A stretch of 64,000 nt of DNA from Planomicrobium sp. CPCC 101110 (GCF_007859395.1 NZ_VOHD01000003.1:149561-213560); one strand, 5' to 3'; shown: positions 1-9,587, numbered from the stretch's first letter. Notes: generated by a model not told the origin, from the letters alone. Numbers and translations are program-made.

Positions 1-185
1 AAACAGTTGTTGTCGGGGTTGAAACCGGGCAGACTGACGAAGGCGATTCAATTTCTTTCTATGAAGAAGGAGAAGCTTATATGAATGGCCAGCTTGCCAT
101 AATCAACGGACATTATGCAACCCATCCTGCATTTGGAGGCATTGCCATCCACCATGTCGACAGCTGGAAGACAATGGCGCCATAA
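1..185 (+). CDS. C-terminal end of an unrecognised protein (partial)
   Basis: An open frame enters from the left edge (first full codon at base 3) and ends with TAA at 183-185, giving about 60 residues. The visible part contains GGIAIHHVDSWKTMAP at its end. It is followed 15 bases later by a strong intrinsic terminator, which supports it as the real end of a gene. I do not recognise the family from this fragment and give no function. Confidence 0.6.
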   Translation, partial: TVVVGVETGQTDEGDSISFYEEGEAYMNGQLAIINGHYATHPAFGGIAIHHVDSWKTMAP

Positions 186-200
186 ATTTAAAAACGATAA

Positions 201-240
201 AAAACAATGCTGCCGTACCCTGGTAGCATTGTTTTTTTTT
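201..240 (+). terminator. Intrinsic terminator
   Basis: AACAATGCTGCC and GGTAGCATTGTT form a stem around a 7-base loop, followed by a run of T to base 240. It ends the partial upstream gene. Confidence 0.9.
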
Positions 241-376
241 GGGAAGGATATCTATTAAAAATATTTTATTTTCTTGGAAAGTGATACACTAATTTTTCAA
301 TGTGTTTAGCAATTTTCATATCGAGGGAAAAGAGAATGTATTGCTTGAATTTACGAGAGGGAAGGGGGAGTAGGCA

Positions 377-1423
377 GTGCTCGAATTGTTCGTTTGGATA
401 GTTGTGGGTTTGCTTGCTGTACAACTATTTATCTTATTTTGTTTGATTTTATGGAAGGCTAAAGCGATAAGCCATGAAAATAAAATCAATGAAGCTTTAA
501 ATTCATTGAAGCCCCAATATATCGAATATATTGAAGGAAACCGGCCGGCTGAACCGAGTTTACCAAGAGGAAAAAGCATCCAAACCATGGTTATGGAAAA
601 GATGCTTGATGAATTTTACAGCAGCAATGACGGGGATTTGGAAGAGCGAAAGCTCAACCAGCTGGCGGAAAAATATTTGTCAGCCCATTACCGGCGGACA
701 TTAAAAAGGGGAAGCTGGGCCGAACGGATCAACGCCTTGTATTTTATCGAAGACTTTTATCTGCTTTCACTGCGGGAAGATGCTTATAGGCATTTTCTGA
801 AGTTGAAAAAACAGGATGAAGAATTTCGGCAGTGCCTACGGGTCTGCGCTTCGCTCCAGGAAGATCGGATCCTTCCGGTAATTGTGGAAAAAGAAGGGCT
901 ATCAACCGGTTTCATCAAAGAGTTATTGTTTCGATTGAATGAAGTGTTGATGTGGGAAATCTTAGAGATAATTGAGGATAAAGCAGATATAGCTGAAAAT
1001 GTACTGTTTGCTTTTATTACATTCAATGGAGAACAAAAAAATGAACCATTCTTCTCTTTTGTGGAGAAAAAAATATATGATGAACGAAAAGAAGTTCGCT
1101 TGAAGGCTATGAACAGCCTATGCAACTACGGAAAAATTTCAGATTCATCAATCCTGGATCCTTTTTTCGGTTCAGAATATTGGGAGGAACGGATGTACGC
1201 GGCAAAACTTGCAGGAGCATGTAATCTTCCGCAATATAAACAAACCTTACTGGAATTGCTTTCAGATGCCGTCTGGTGGGTGCGTTTTTCCGCAGCAGAA
1301 AATATCCAAACCTTCCCGGATGGTGAGACTTTATTGAGGCACGTTGCGCTATGGGATGAGGATGCTTATTCCCGGGACATCGCTAAACATATGTTGACGA
1401 GAAAAGGGGGAATAAGCGCGTGA
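377..1423 (+). CDS. Membrane-anchored HEAT-repeat protein
   Basis: 348 residues from a GTG start; GAAGGGGGAG at 361-370 is the ribosome site. Residues 4-28 are one strongly hydrophobic N-terminal anchor (LFVWIVVGLLAVQLFILFCL). The rest is soluble and helical, with HEAT-like pairs in the C-terminal half (for example EVRLKAMNSLCNYGKI and WWVRFSAAENIQTF). HEAT repeats are protein-protein scaffolds with no enzymatic role. The gene overlaps the following glycosyltransferase by 4 bases (GTGA), so the two are translationally coupled, and the protein is probably an accessory subunit of that membrane synthase. The role in polysaccharide export is inference; the HEAT assignment rests on repeat pattern only. 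Confidence 0.85.
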   Translation: MLELFVWIVVGLLAVQLFILFCLILWKAKAISHENKINEALNSLKPQYIEYIEGNRPAEPSLPRGKSIQTMVMEKMLDEFYSSNDGDLEERKLNQLAEKYLSAHYRRTLKRGSWAERINALYFIEDFYLLSLREDAYRHFLKLKKQDEEFRQCLRVCASLQEDRILPVIVEKEGLSTGFIKELLFRLNEVLMWEILEIIEDKADIAENVLFAFITFNGEQKNEPFFSFVEKKIYDERKEVRLKAMNSLCNYGKISDSSILDPFFGSEYWEERMYAAKLAGACNLPQYKQTLLELLSDAVWWVRFSAAENIQTFPDGETLLRHVALWDEDAYSRDIAKHMLTRKGGISA

Positions 1424-2838
1424 ATATTGATTATTTGACGGATCTGATTGATATTATTTCCTGGGGAATCATTTTTTATATGATTTCTGCCGGAGTAATT
1501 TATATAATACTCTTCTTGATTGCAGGCCCCCGTATAAGAAAAGAGAAAAAGCTGAGCCGGAATGAGCAGATTGAAGAGTTGTCCATCAACAAAGACACCT
1601 ATCCCATTTCAATATTGGTTCCTGCCTATAATGAAGAAGCAGGAGTCGTCAGTACGGTCCGATCCCTTCTGTCGTTAAACTACCCCCAATATGAAGTGAT
1701 TGTGGTCAATGATGGGTCAACTGATAGAACGAGCGAAAAAGTGATATCGCAATTCCAAATGGAGCCCATAGATTTGGCGATCCGCACTTACTTTAAAACA
1801 GGGGAGATTACACGGGCTTACCGTTCTGCTCTCCATCCGGAACTTTTCCTGATCGAAAAAAAGAATGGCGGAAAAGCGGATGCCTTGAATGCGGGGATAA
1901 ATTTCTCCCGCTACCCTTATTTTTCTGCAATTGATGGCGATTCGATATTGGAAGAAGACGCTCTTTTGAAAACGATGAAGCCAATTATCGATTCTGCTGG
2001 GCGAGTCACTGCGACGGGAGGGACCGTAAGAATCGCAAATGGCTGCAAAATCAACAAAGGCGTCATCGAAAGAGTGGCATTGCCGAGGAAACCGCTGGAA
2101 ATTATGCAGATTATCGAGTATTTCCGGGCCTTCCTGATAGGCCGCCTTGGGTTTAGCCGAGTCAATATTCTATTGATTATTTCCGGAGCATTCGGGGTTT
2201 TTGAAAAAAGCCGGGTCATAAAAGTCGGCGGTTATAAAACCGATACAGTAGGGGAAGATATGGAACTCATCGTCAGGCTCCACCGGTCAATCAAGGACGA
2301 AAAATCGAAACAGCGGATTGAATATATCCAGGATCCGGTTTGCTGGACCGAGGCGCCAAGCACCATCGCTTCGCTTCGCGCGCAGCGGATCCGTTGGCAA
2401 AGAGGATTGGCGGAAACATTATGGACGCATAGAAAGATGCTCTTCAATCCAAAATATAGGGGCATCGGCCTTTTTTCCTTTCCTTATTATTTGTTCGTTG
2501 AATTGCTGAGCGCGGTCTTTGAAGTGATGGGATACTTCATCATTATCGGCGGGTTGGTTTTTTCATTCATCAATCCGGACATTGCCTTGGTAATGTTTTT
2601 AGTGATGGTCCTTTATGGTTCGCTATTGTCTTCGCTGGCAGTGCTGCTGGAAGAATGGACATACCATAAATATCCTACGGTGGGAAGCATTGTTGTTTTA
2701 TACATTTATGCTTTAACAGAAACTTTCTGGTACCGAATTTTGATGAATTTTTGGCGCGTCACAGGGTTGTTCTACGCATTTAAGAAAAAATCGGTATGGG
2801 GCAACATGGAGCGTAAAGGCGTTTTCTCAGAAGACTAA
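1420..2838 (+). CDS. Membrane glycosyltransferase family 2 (polysaccharide synthase type)
   Basis: 472 residues, GTG start overlapping the previous stop. An N-terminal membrane segment (about 12-37) precedes a GT2 catalytic domain: ILVPAYNEE, VIVVNDGSTD, the DxD-like AIDGDS, GEDMELIVRLHR, and QRIRWQRG (the QxxRW motif of processive synthases). Two or three C-terminal membrane helices follow (about 360-450). This order is that of BcsA/PgaC/YdaM-type enzymes, which polymerise a sugar nucleotide at the inner face of the membrane and extrude the chain. No PilZ domain is visible. The substrate cannot be read from the sequence. It forms an operon with the HEAT protein and converges on an anchored glycoside hydrolase, an arrangement that suggests an exopolysaccharide. 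Confidence 0.92.
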   Translation: MNIDYLTDLIDIISWGIIFYMISAGVIYIILFLIAGPRIRKEKKLSRNEQIEELSINKDTYPISILVPAYNEEAGVVSTVRSLLSLNYPQYEVIVVNDGSTDRTSEKVISQFQMEPIDLAIRTYFKTGEITRAYRSALHPELFLIEKKNGGKADALNAGINFSRYPYFSAIDGDSILEEDALLKTMKPIIDSAGRVTATGGTVRIANGCKINKGVIERVALPRKPLEIMQIIEYFRAFLIGRLGFSRVNILLIISGAFGVFEKSRVIKVGGYKTDTVGEDMELIVRLHRSIKDEKSKQRIEYIQDPVCWTEAPSTIASLRAQRIRWQRGLAETLWTHRKMLFNPKYRGIGLFSFPYYLFVELLSAVFEVMGYFIIIGGLVFSFINPDIALVMFLVMVLYGSLLSSLAVLLEEWTYHKYPTVGSIVVLYIYALTETFWYRILMNFWRVTGLFYAFKKKSVWGNMERKGVFSED

Positions 2839-2872
2839 AAAAGGGAGCCTGTGACAGGCTCCCTTTTTCTTT
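2838..2872. terminator. Bidirectional terminator between convergent genes
   Basis: AAAGGGAGCCTG and CAGGCTCCCTTT form a perfect stem with A and T runs on either side. It serves both the glycosyltransferase operon (plus) and the glycoside-hydrolase-like gene (minus). Confidence 0.92.
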
Positions 2873-2874
2873 TG

Positions 2875-5800
2875 CTATTCGATTTCAGCGAATTTTTTCT
2901 GCAAGATGTAGTAAGACTGCTTCAATCGTTCTTCTGTTTCTGGCAACGTCCATTTTTCCCATGAATAGCTTGCCGGTTGTTCAACATCAAACTTTTCAGA
3001 AGCGTTGCCATTCTTATTCGTCAGGGAGGCTGCAATGCCTATGCCTTCAACGGTGATCGACGATTCCAGTCCGCCTTTGCGCATATCGCCCATAAATTCA
3101 TGCTGGCTCGGGTCTTTTGCGTTAAGCAGCATCCATGGAATGCGGATTTCCAAAATGCCGGTTTCATCTGAATAATAGTAGTCATTCAAAGAATCATAGG
3201 CTTCATCTTCAGGATCGGCAATGCCGAACTGGAGTTTTCCAGTTTCGTAGGACTCAAAAGGCAGTACTTCTTTCGTATCCGGACGCACAAGTTCCTTGTT
3301 CAATGCCAAACGCATTGGATGGAAGTTGGCATTGATATCTTCCTTAGCTTTTGGAATCATCTTCAGCTTTTCATAATAATCATAGTAGAAAGTGTCATAG
3401 TCGCCTGCTGCCAACAAATCCCCTTGCTTCTCATCCTCGATTTTAAGATGGAAATCTGCAGAAAAGCTGCTGCCGGATAGGGCGTCGACAGAAACGCCTT
3501 TGTCTCCCCGGACATTGAAGTAGGCATTAAAATCCTGTTCTTCCCACCAGTTTTTGTTTGAAGGGTCGAATTCGGCCTTAAGGTAGACATAGCGCTCATC
3601 CGAATCCACGGCCAATTTTCGCAGGGCTCCCGCGTCTTTCTCATAAAGCAGCTTGCCATCTTCCCAATCGTCTTCGCCGTCCACTTTTACTTTATGGCGA
3701 TCAAAGCTTAAAAGGCCAAATTGTTGTTCGTTTGTTTGGGCATTCGACCAAAACGGCCGTTGGTCTGGGTTGTCGTAATCCATTGTATTCCACGTGCGCT
3801 TGAACCATTCATCCTGCCACGTGAACACCAGTCCGCCAAGCATTCCTTCATGAAGGATGTCTTCATAAAGATGGGCCGCGATTTCCCCTTGCTGCTTTTC
3901 GGAAAGGAACCCTTGGTTCCAGCCGGATGGATTTTCATGGGTTTTTCCTCGTGAAGCCGGTACCCCAAATTCTGCAATAAGAATCGGCATTTCATGAGAG
4001 TCATTCAAATCTTTTAAATAGCCGGCATAGTTGTTTTTCTCGCCTCGATGGTCCGTAAATTCTGTGTACTCCTCTTCAAGAGTCAAGAAATCCGGGTAAT
4101 AAGGATAAACATGATAAGAGGCGAACATCCCGACTTTTTCAGTCCCGCCTTTAGGTTTAATGTGATTTGGATCAACAGTGGCAATATCTTCCTGCACGTT
4201 CGGTTCTGCAGGGTGGTCTAAATTATCCGTTGTCGGCCAGTTGGTGAAACTTAAAGGCCGCATGCTTTGGTAATTATCCAGTTCATAGCCAGCCAAGTGA
4301 TCCAACTGCTGGGCAAGCCAATGCTCCATCGGACTGGCATCTTCTGTATAGACATGATCTCCGGCGTAATCGCCTAAATCCGGATAATCTTCAGCCATTT
4401 GAGCGACCGTCAAGGGGAACCATTCAATACCGATCAGCCATCCAATCACATAAGGGGAAATATCGGCATTGTAGGTTCCGTAAGCGTGGCCGGGTTCTTT
4501 TTTCACTTTGGCGTTGCCATGGACAACATCCACCACTTTTTGTATTTCTGCTTGAAACTTCTCTGTGATTTCTGGCGTGAAAGCATCCAGTGTATCAACT
4601 AACGGCTCTTCATCAATCCAAATACCGTGATACAAGTAGAGAGGCTCCTCCGCTGACGCGTTATAACGCGCGAAAGCTTCATAAAAAGCAGGAGGATGGA
4701 GAGTATAGATGCGTATCGCATTGGCATTCATTTCGCCGATAGCTCGGAACCAGCTGTCATATTCTTCGCGTGTAATCGCCGCTTCCCCCGGGAAAGTTCC
4801 GGGCTTTGCCATTCCAAGGTTAACGCCTTTAATCGTAAACGGCTCCCAGTTGCCATCTTTATAAACTTCAAATTCCTGGCCGTTTATTCTCGATGGATAG
4901 GAAATGCCATCTGTTTCCGCCTGCGGCACCTGTGCTGTTTTCGGTGCCGGTTCTTTGGCGTGGGTATTCGCCAAAATGGTTTTCATCATGGGCGTATACG
5001 TTTTCCAATAGAAATTGCTTTCTCCGCCGAGCGCATCAAAGGACAAAATCGAACGGATGTTGGAGAATGCCGCATAGCGGTAAAAGTTTGGAATTTCCCC
5101 GACATCCACGAAGTCACCGGCAAAGTAATACACGTTTGACCGGTTCCTTTGCTGGTATACAACGGCAGGGAATGCTTCAGGAATGCCGGCTTCCTTTAGC
5201 TTGGCAGTTCCGGCTTCCTTCAGGTTCCACTGATAATCGGCCAGTACTTCCGCTTCTGGATCGGCCTTGTTGATATCAAACCAATAGCCGAAAGAAGGGC
5301 TTTCATCCAAAGAAAAGTGTTCCTGACCTTGTTCGGTAAAGGCCACACGTAAACCGCCAGGGCCTACTTCTCCCCGTTCCTCGGAAAGGACGACCACCGT
5401 CCCTTCGAAGTCATTGACCAGCACAAAACCGCCGCCCTCAAAGGACCATTCCCGGCCTTCTTCTTTTTCATAACTGGCGGCAATCCATTGCGGGACTTCG
5501 CCGGCCGCGAGATTCAAATCCGCAAAATGCCGGCCGCTCCAGCCGCTCCAGTCCAATGCCAGAAAATCGGTGATATCCCTTCTGACATTTTCCGGTGTAG
5601 GGGACGCGAATGTATTGAATTCGACCACCAAATCTGCGCCATTGGATTCCACTTGGGTTTTGATGGCCTGCCACTCTTGCATTTCCAAGCCGCCATGCAG
5701 AAGGGAGGAGGAACCGGGTTCTTTTTCTTCCGTTTGCCAAGGAAGATCTTCTTCGTAAACCCCGTATGTATCCGCCAGATAGATCAAATCTTTGTCTTCT

Positions 5801-6081
5801 AGAGAATCAGGCACCGGACGGGTTTCGTAATCTTTTTCAGATTCATTTGGAACAAAACCGAAATAATCTTCACTGGCTTCATAAGGCTGGCCTGCTGAAT
5901 CAACATAACGGTTATGATTCAAAAGCCATGAAAGCCCTTGATGCTCCCGATAAGTTTCATCGGGGACGGTTTTATCGATAATTGCTACTTCCACATTCTT
6001 TTCATCCTTGAAAAACCAGATTAAAATCGGCAGTGCCAATAATGCCCCGATGACTAACAAGGTCAGGAAAATCCTTTTCAC
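2875..6081 (-). CDS. Anchored multidomain protein with a glycoside-hydrolase-like TIM barrel
   Basis: 1068 residues; the frame opens with GTG at 6081 and the ribosome site is weak. Residues 4-24 form a signal anchor, so the bulk is extracytoplasmic. An N-terminal region to about 390 is unrecognised. It is followed by a GH2-like barrel: INGQEFEVYKDGNWEPFTIK, then GVNLGMAKPGTFPGE, NANAIRIYTLHPPAFYEAF, a possible acid/base glutamate in GWLIGIEWFP, and a possible nucleophile in PILIAEFGVPASRG. The last 270 residues look like a beta-sandwich. The protein probably trims or modifies an extracellular glycan. Its convergent neighbours are a polysaccharide synthase pair, so processing of that polymer is a reasonable inference. 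Exact GH family unknown. Confidence 0.8.
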   Translation of the reverse strand: MKRIFLTLLVIGALLALPILIWFFKDEKNVEVAIIDKTVPDETYREHQGLSWLLNHNRYVDSAGQPYEASEDYFGFVPNESEKDYETRPVPDSLEDKDLIYLADTYGVYEEDLPWQTEEKEPGSSSLLHGGLEMQEWQAIKTQVESNGADLVVEFNTFASPTPENVRRDITDFLALDWSGWSGRHFADLNLAAGEVPQWIAASYEKEEGREWSFEGGGFVLVNDFEGTVVVLSEERGEVGPGGLRVAFTEQGQEHFSLDESPSFGYWFDINKADPEAEVLADYQWNLKEAGTAKLKEAGIPEAFPAVVYQQRNRSNVYYFAGDFVDVGEIPNFYRYAAFSNIRSILSFDALGGESNFYWKTYTPMMKTILANTHAKEPAPKTAQVPQAETDGISYPSRINGQEFEVYKDGNWEPFTIKGVNLGMAKPGTFPGEAAITREEYDSWFRAIGEMNANAIRIYTLHPPAFYEAFARYNASAEEPLYLYHGIWIDEEPLVDTLDAFTPEITEKFQAEIQKVVDVVHGNAKVKKEPGHAYGTYNADISPYVIGWLIGIEWFPLTVAQMAEDYPDLGDYAGDHVYTEDASPMEHWLAQQLDHLAGYELDNYQSMRPLSFTNWPTTDNLDHPAEPNVQEDIATVDPNHIKPKGGTEKVGMFASYHVYPYYPDFLTLEEEYTEFTDHRGEKNNYAGYLKDLNDSHEMPILIAEFGVPASRGKTHENPSGWNQGFLSEKQQGEIAAHLYEDILHEGMLGGLVFTWQDEWFKRTWNTMDYDNPDQRPFWSNAQTNEQQFGLLSFDRHKVKVDGEDDWEDGKLLYEKDAGALRKLAVDSDERYVYLKAEFDPSNKNWWEEQDFNAYFNVRGDKGVSVDALSGSSFSADFHLKIEDEKQGDLLAAGDYDTFYYDYYEKLKMIPKAKEDINANFHPMRLALNKELVRPDTKEVLPFESYETGKLQFGIADPEDEAYDSLNDYYYSDETGILEIRIPWMLLNAKDPSQHEFMGDMRKGGLESSITVEGIGIAASLTNKNGNASEKFDVEQPASYSWEKWTLPETEERLKQSYYILQKKFAEIE

Positions 6082-6204
6082 CCATAACCACTCTTTTCTT
6101 TTAAAAGTAGAAATACTTAAGGCTATTATAGCTTAAAAGTGTTAAAAAATAGAAATGTTTACTGTGCAACCCTCATTGCTTTCTATGGCAGATTAAATGG
6201 ATAT

Positions 6205-6241
6205 ACAAAAAAAGCTCCTGAAAAATCAGGAGCTTTTTCTA
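6205..6241. terminator. Terminator of the mtnWXBD operon
   Basis: AAAAAGCTCCTGA and TCAGGAGCTTTTT form a stem with A and T tracts on both sides. On the minus strand it follows the mtnD stop by about 12 bases. Confidence 0.9.
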
Positions 6242-6252
6242 AAAAGTGAACT

Positions 6253-6792
6253 TTAGTTTTGAACGCCTTCGCTTTCTTCCTGGTAGACAGGAACCCAGCC
6301 TTCTGTCGTAACAAAAATGCGGACAGCAACTACTTTGCGGTCTTCTGCCAAAGTGAAGTAATGGGTAATATTTTCTGGAACCGAGATCAAGTCGCCAGGG
6401 GACAGGTGAACTTCAAAAAAACGCTCGTCTTTTCCTTGGATGATGAAAACGCCATGGCCGCTGACAATGTAACGGACTTCGTCATCAGTATGGATGTGTT
6501 TGCGCTGGAAATTTTTCAGCAGCTCATCCAATTTCGGATTGGAATCAGACAAAGAAATAATATCAGCTGCCTGATAGCCGCGGCGTTCTGAAATGTCGTC
6601 GATTTCCGCTTTGAAAGCTTTCAAAATTTCATCTTTTTCTTCGTCGCTCAAATCGAATTTTTCGCGCAGGTGTTCAGGCAATTTATTGATGTCCCAATGT
6701 TCATAGACTACTTCCTGTTTTTCCAAGAATGCAGCAACCTCGTTATGCGCTTCAATTGTTTCGTTTGTTCCTTGAATTTTAATAATAGCCAT
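6253..6792 (-). CDS. mtnD: Acireductone dioxygenase (MtnD)
   Basis: 179 residues with an AGGAAG site upstream of ATG 6792. It is a cupin metalloenzyme that cleaves the acireductone 1,2-dihydroxy-3-keto-5-methylthiopentene with O2 to the keto acid precursor of methionine plus formate (Fe form). The cupin ligands are visible: HTDDEVRYIVSGHGVF carries the HxxxxE pair and the later GDLISVPENITHYF holds the last histidine. Length matches the family (about 180). It is the last gene of the minus-strand mtnWXBD operon, 15 bases after mtnB, and is therefore under the SAM riboswitch in front of mtnW. Confidence 0.96.
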   Translation of the reverse strand: MAIIKIQGTNETIEAHNEVAAFLEKQEVVYEHWDINKLPEHLREKFDLSDEEKDEILKAFKAEIDDISERRGYQAADIISLSDSNPKLDELLKNFQRKHIHTDDEVRYIVSGHGVFIIQGKDERFFEVHLSPGDLISVPENITHYFTLAEDRKVVAVRIFVTTEGWVPVYQEESEGVQN

Positions 6793-6807
6793 TCGAATCT
6801 TCCTCTC

Positions 6808-7428
6808 TTATTTTGAGTATATTTGGTTGAGTGTCACTTGATACTGAAACAAAAACTCACAGGCTTCAAGCAGCTTTTTGGCTTCAAAACCATCTTTCCC
6901 CCAGACCGTGATGCCATGGTTCCGTATCAGTACGGCTCCCTTATCGGTGCCAAGGTGCTGGCTGAATTCATCGGCAAGACGGGGGATATCGGCATAGTTC
7001 GGAATGATGGGGATGGACAGCAAAGCGTCTTCTTCCCACATGCCGAATGCCTTGATAAGTTCCTGGCCTTGAAAATCTATTTTACCGTCGTCTCCATATA
7101 ATTCGGATATGACGTTGTTTGCTACGGTATGGACATGCAGGCTGCATCCGGCTGTGGTTTTCGAATAGACCGCGCAGTGCAGCAAGGTTTCTGCGGAAGG
7201 TTTTAAGTGTGTTTTCTCCACCGGTTTCCCGGCTGCGTCAACAAGGAGAAAGTCCTCCGCCGTACGCTTCTTTTTGTCTTTTCCGCTTGCTGTGACCAAA
7301 AACTTAACAGGCGCATCGCTCACTTTTATGGCCAGATTTCCACTGGTGCCCATGAACCAATCTCTTGCGGCCAATTCATCTTTTATATCTGCAAGTTCAG
7401 TCCATCTCTTCTCTTGGAGCGCTATCAT
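6808..7428 (-). CDS. mtnB: Methylthioribulose-1-phosphate dehydratase (MtnB)
   Basis: 206 residues, class II aldolase/RhaD-like fold. It dehydrates 5-methylthioribulose 1-phosphate to 2,3-diketo-5-methylthiopentyl 1-phosphate. Seen: [13 protein letters not shown] (the substrate loop), [20 protein letters not shown] (zinc histidines) and RNHGITVWG. Its ATG overlaps the mtnX stop (ATGA), which indicates translational coupling within the operon. It is third in mtnWXBD on the minus strand. Confidence 0.96.
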   Translation of the reverse strand: MIALQEKRWTELADIKDELAARDWFMGTSGNLAIKVSDAPVKFLVTASGKDKKKRTAEDFLLVDAAGKPVEKTHLKPSAETLLHCAVYSKTTAGCSLHVHTVANNVISELYGDDGKIDFQGQELIKAFGMWEEDALLSIPIIPNYADIPRLADEFSQHLGTDKGAVLIRNHGITVWGKDGFEAKKLLEACEFLFQYQVTLNQIYSK

Positions 7429-8090
7429 AATTTCACACCTAACCGTGAATCGATAATATCCATGACTTCATGGAAGTTGGAAAATGGTTCATAAGGAATG
7501 TCCAGTTCCTCGCATTTTTCAATAAGGAAATCACGGGCAATGACGAGGTCTGCTTTCTTGGCTGCTTCTAAATCAGTGATTGAATCCCCGATGACGATGC
7601 TTGTTGAGTCGCTTTCAAGCAAGGTGCGGATAATGGACGGTTTGCAGCATCCACAGCCTTGGCTTGTACATTCTTTGTCGCAGCTATGCGGATAATGGAT
7701 GCGGATGGTTTCACCCGAGAAATCCGCCTCGTTGCAATAAACCCCGGCGAATGGACCGTATGGTTCAAGCAGGGGATGGACGAAAAAGTCGATGCCGCCG
7801 CTGACGACGTAAAGTGGTATATTGTGCTTTCTCGTATAAGCGACAAAGTCACCGAACCCTTCCCGGATCTGGGCTTGCTCAAGCACATAAGAAATAATTT
7901 CATCTTTTGCCGAAACTGGAAGAAGTGAAAACATCTTGGCAACACCTTCACGTATGGAGAGAGTCTGGTTGAGCACACCATCTTTGACAGGAAGCCATTC
8001 GGGCGGCGCAAATTTCTTCATAATGGCCATGATATTGTCTTGATCGGTGATCGTGCCGTCAAAATCGCAAAAAATGATCGGTTTATTCAT
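7425..8090 (-). CDS. mtnX: 2-hydroxy-3-keto-5-methylthiopentenyl-1-phosphate phosphatase (MtnX)
   Basis: 221 residues from ATG 8090 ([15 protein letters not shown]); an earlier in-frame ATG at 8105 would overlap mtnW by 10 bases and lies before the GGGGG-like ribosome site, so I prefer 8090. HAD-superfamily phosphatase: motif I FCDFDGT with the nucleophilic Asp, motif II VVSGG, motif [12 protein letters not shown]. It also carries a cysteine cluster ([13 protein letters not shown]) typical of MtnX. It removes phosphate from the enol product of MtnW to give the acireductone. It sits between mtnW and mtnB in the operon. Confidence 0.94.
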   Translation of the reverse strand: MNKPIIFCDFDGTITDQDNIMAIMKKFAPPEWLPVKDGVLNQTLSIREGVAKMFSLLPVSAKDEIISYVLEQAQIREGFGDFVAYTRKHNIPLYVVSGGIDFFVHPLLEPYGPFAGVYCNEADFSGETIRIHYPHSCDKECTSQGCGCCKPSIIRTLLESDSTSIVIGDSITDLEAAKKADLVIARDFLIEKCEELDIPYEPFSNFHEVMDIIDSRLGVKL

Positions 8091-8095
8091 GTTGC

Positions 8096-9310
8096 TTACC
8101 CCCATAACTCGAGTGCTGTTTTTAATTCGGGATGCTGTTCAGCCGCGTCCGCTAAGCTGATTCCGTTCAAGACGGCATCGATGGCTTGCCTGAAAGCAAG
8201 GCCGCCCCCAGCCGCGCCGCCTGGGTGGCCATGCACACCACCGCCCGCATTAATAATGCTTTCGATTCCATAATCGTTTATCAAAAGCGGGACAAGGCCA
8301 GGGTGTATGCCGGCCGAAGGAACGGGGAATGTCCGTTTCGCGGTGCTCGGTTTGGTCAGTTCCTCGCCCAGTGCAAGTGCGGCAGATTTTTCAAGCGCTA
8401 CACTTCCGTAAGGTGAGGGGAACAAAGAAAAATCAGCGCCGGCATACCGGGTCAGCTTGCCGAGGGCAAGCGGTGTCGCGACTCCGTAAAACGGAGAAGA
8501 AGTGAAGGCTCCGCTGAAGGCCGGATGGGCCATGAGCGGCAAACCGATGCTGTCATCTTCCGCCAGCTCCTGCAGAACGTCAAAGCCATATGCATGGACG
8601 TTGAACAGGAGGGCATCTGCGCCAAGCTCCCGGGCTTTCCGCGCTTTTCCTTTCAAGTCGGAAGTACGTCCCGTCAAATTGGCTGCGTACAATGTACGGT
8701 GCCCTGTTTCCTCATAAACTTGGCGGAGCACTTCTTTGCCGGTTGTAATCCGGCTTTCGAATGGCGTCAACGGATTTTCAAATAGAATCTCGTCGTCTTT
8801 GACAAGGTCTACGCCGCCGAGTGCCTGTTGGCGGAGCTGATCCGCCAAATAATCCAGGTCGCGGCCGATTACGCCTTTGAAAATGCTCATGACGAGCGGT
8901 CGGCTAGAAACTCCAAGTTGGCTGCGGATTCCGTCGATTCCAAACCGAGGGCCTGGAAAGCTGGACAGCAGCTCTTCGTCAAATTCGAGATCAAGCAGCT
9001 TCACTTCGCCGTCAAGCGACAATTTGCCGAAAACGGTTGTCAGGATGGCCGGCAAATCAGGTGAAAAATTAAGGCTCGGATAAGAGATTTTCACTTCTGC
9101 CCGGATTTGTTCCGGTTTCAATGGATGGCGGACATCTTCGAATTCAGTAACTGACACGACAGTTCCTTTATGGTGTTTTAATTGTTCCTGTTCCAATAAT
9201 GGCAAGTCGGTCCATGATCCGACGGTTAGCCCAAGCGCGATGCCTTCTGCTTTCTTTCCGAAAGATCCTGCTTGTCCAAAAAGCTGGTACGTAGCTGTCA
9301 ATCTGCTCAA
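8096..9310 (-). CDS. mtnW: 2,3-diketo-5-methylthiopentyl-1-phosphate enolase (MtnW, RuBisCO-like)
   Basis: 404 residues from a TTG start at 9310 (MSRLTATYQ), with AGGAG about 12 bases upstream. It is a type IV RuBisCO-like protein that enolises 2,3-diketo-5-methylthiopentyl 1-phosphate and does not fix CO2. Visible: [11 protein letters not shown] near the N-terminus, LVKDDEIL (the KDDE metal/lysine loop), [18 protein letters not shown], and [18 protein letters not shown] at the phosphate-binding end. First gene of mtnWXBD; a SAM-I riboswitch with its own terminator precedes it, so the operon is expected to be expressed when S-adenosylmethionine is scarce. Confidence 0.97.
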   Translation of the reverse strand: MSRLTATYQLFGQAGSFGKKAEGIALGLTVGSWTDLPLLEQEQLKHHKGTVVSVTEFEDVRHPLKPEQIRAEVKISYPSLNFSPDLPAILTTVFGKLSLDGEVKLLDLEFDEELLSSFPGPRFGIDGIRSQLGVSSRPLVMSIFKGVIGRDLDYLADQLRQQALGGVDLVKDDEILFENPLTPFESRITTGKEVLRQVYEETGHRTLYAANLTGRTSDLKGKARKARELGADALLFNVHAYGFDVLQELAEDDSIGLPLMAHPAFSGAFTSSPFYGVATPLALGKLTRYAGADFSLFPSPYGSVALEKSAALALGEELTKPSTAKRTFPVPSAGIHPGLVPLLINDYGIESIINAGGGVHGHPGGAAGGGLAFRQAIDAVLNGISLADAAEQHPELKTALELWG

Positions 9311-9327
9311 ATAGTTTCACGCTCCTA

Positions 9328-9363
9328 GGAAAAAATAAAAACCTCTTCAAACAAGAAGAGGTT
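9328..9363 (-). terminator. Riboswitch-controlled terminator before mtnW
   Basis: On the minus strand AACCTCTTC and GAAGAGGTT pair and are followed by a T-rich tract. It lies directly after the SAM-I aptamer and before the mtnW ribosome site: the expression platform. Confidence 0.9.
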
Positions 9364-9374
9364 AAGGGTTTAAC

Positions 9375-9482
9375 AACTTCTTATTTCCCAGCCTGAAGGC
9401 TGCAAGAATTAGCACCGTGTCCATCATAGGACCGGTTGCCGGGTATCATAGGGCTCGTCCCTCCACCTGCTCTAAATAAGAA
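9375..9482 (-). ncRNA. SAM-I riboswitch (S-box) of mtnWXBD
   Basis: Read on the minus strand, P1 is closed by CTTATTT (9480-9474) and AAATAAG (9386-9380). Inside are the conserved S-box segments AGAGCAGGTGGAGGGA, GATACCCGGCAACC and GGTGCTAATTCTTGCAG. When SAM binds, the downstream terminator forms. Members of this class control methionine and salvage genes in Bacillales, which fits mtnW as target. Confidence 0.96.
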
Positions 9483-9485
9483 AAT

Positions 9486-9514
9486 ATTATATTGGTTTAA
9501 AAGTCATTACTCAA
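9486..9514 (-). promoter_or_regulatory. SigA promoter of mtnWXBD
   Basis: On the minus strand TTGAGT (9514-9509), a 17-base spacer and TATAAT (9491-9486) place the transcription start at about 9479, at the first base of the riboswitch P1 stem. A second good match (TTGACA 9553-9548, 17 bases, AATAAT 9530-9525) lies further upstream. Confidence 0.7.
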
Positions 9515-9587
9515 ATTAATTTTGATTATTCCACGCTTCAGTAGATCTGTCAATTATGTTCTTTGATAAAAATTTTGAAAAATGTGA

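Noticed and set aside
8285..9310. True RuBisCO
   Set aside because: Length, the [11 protein letters not shown] start and the mtn operon identify the RuBisCO-like enolase MtnW.
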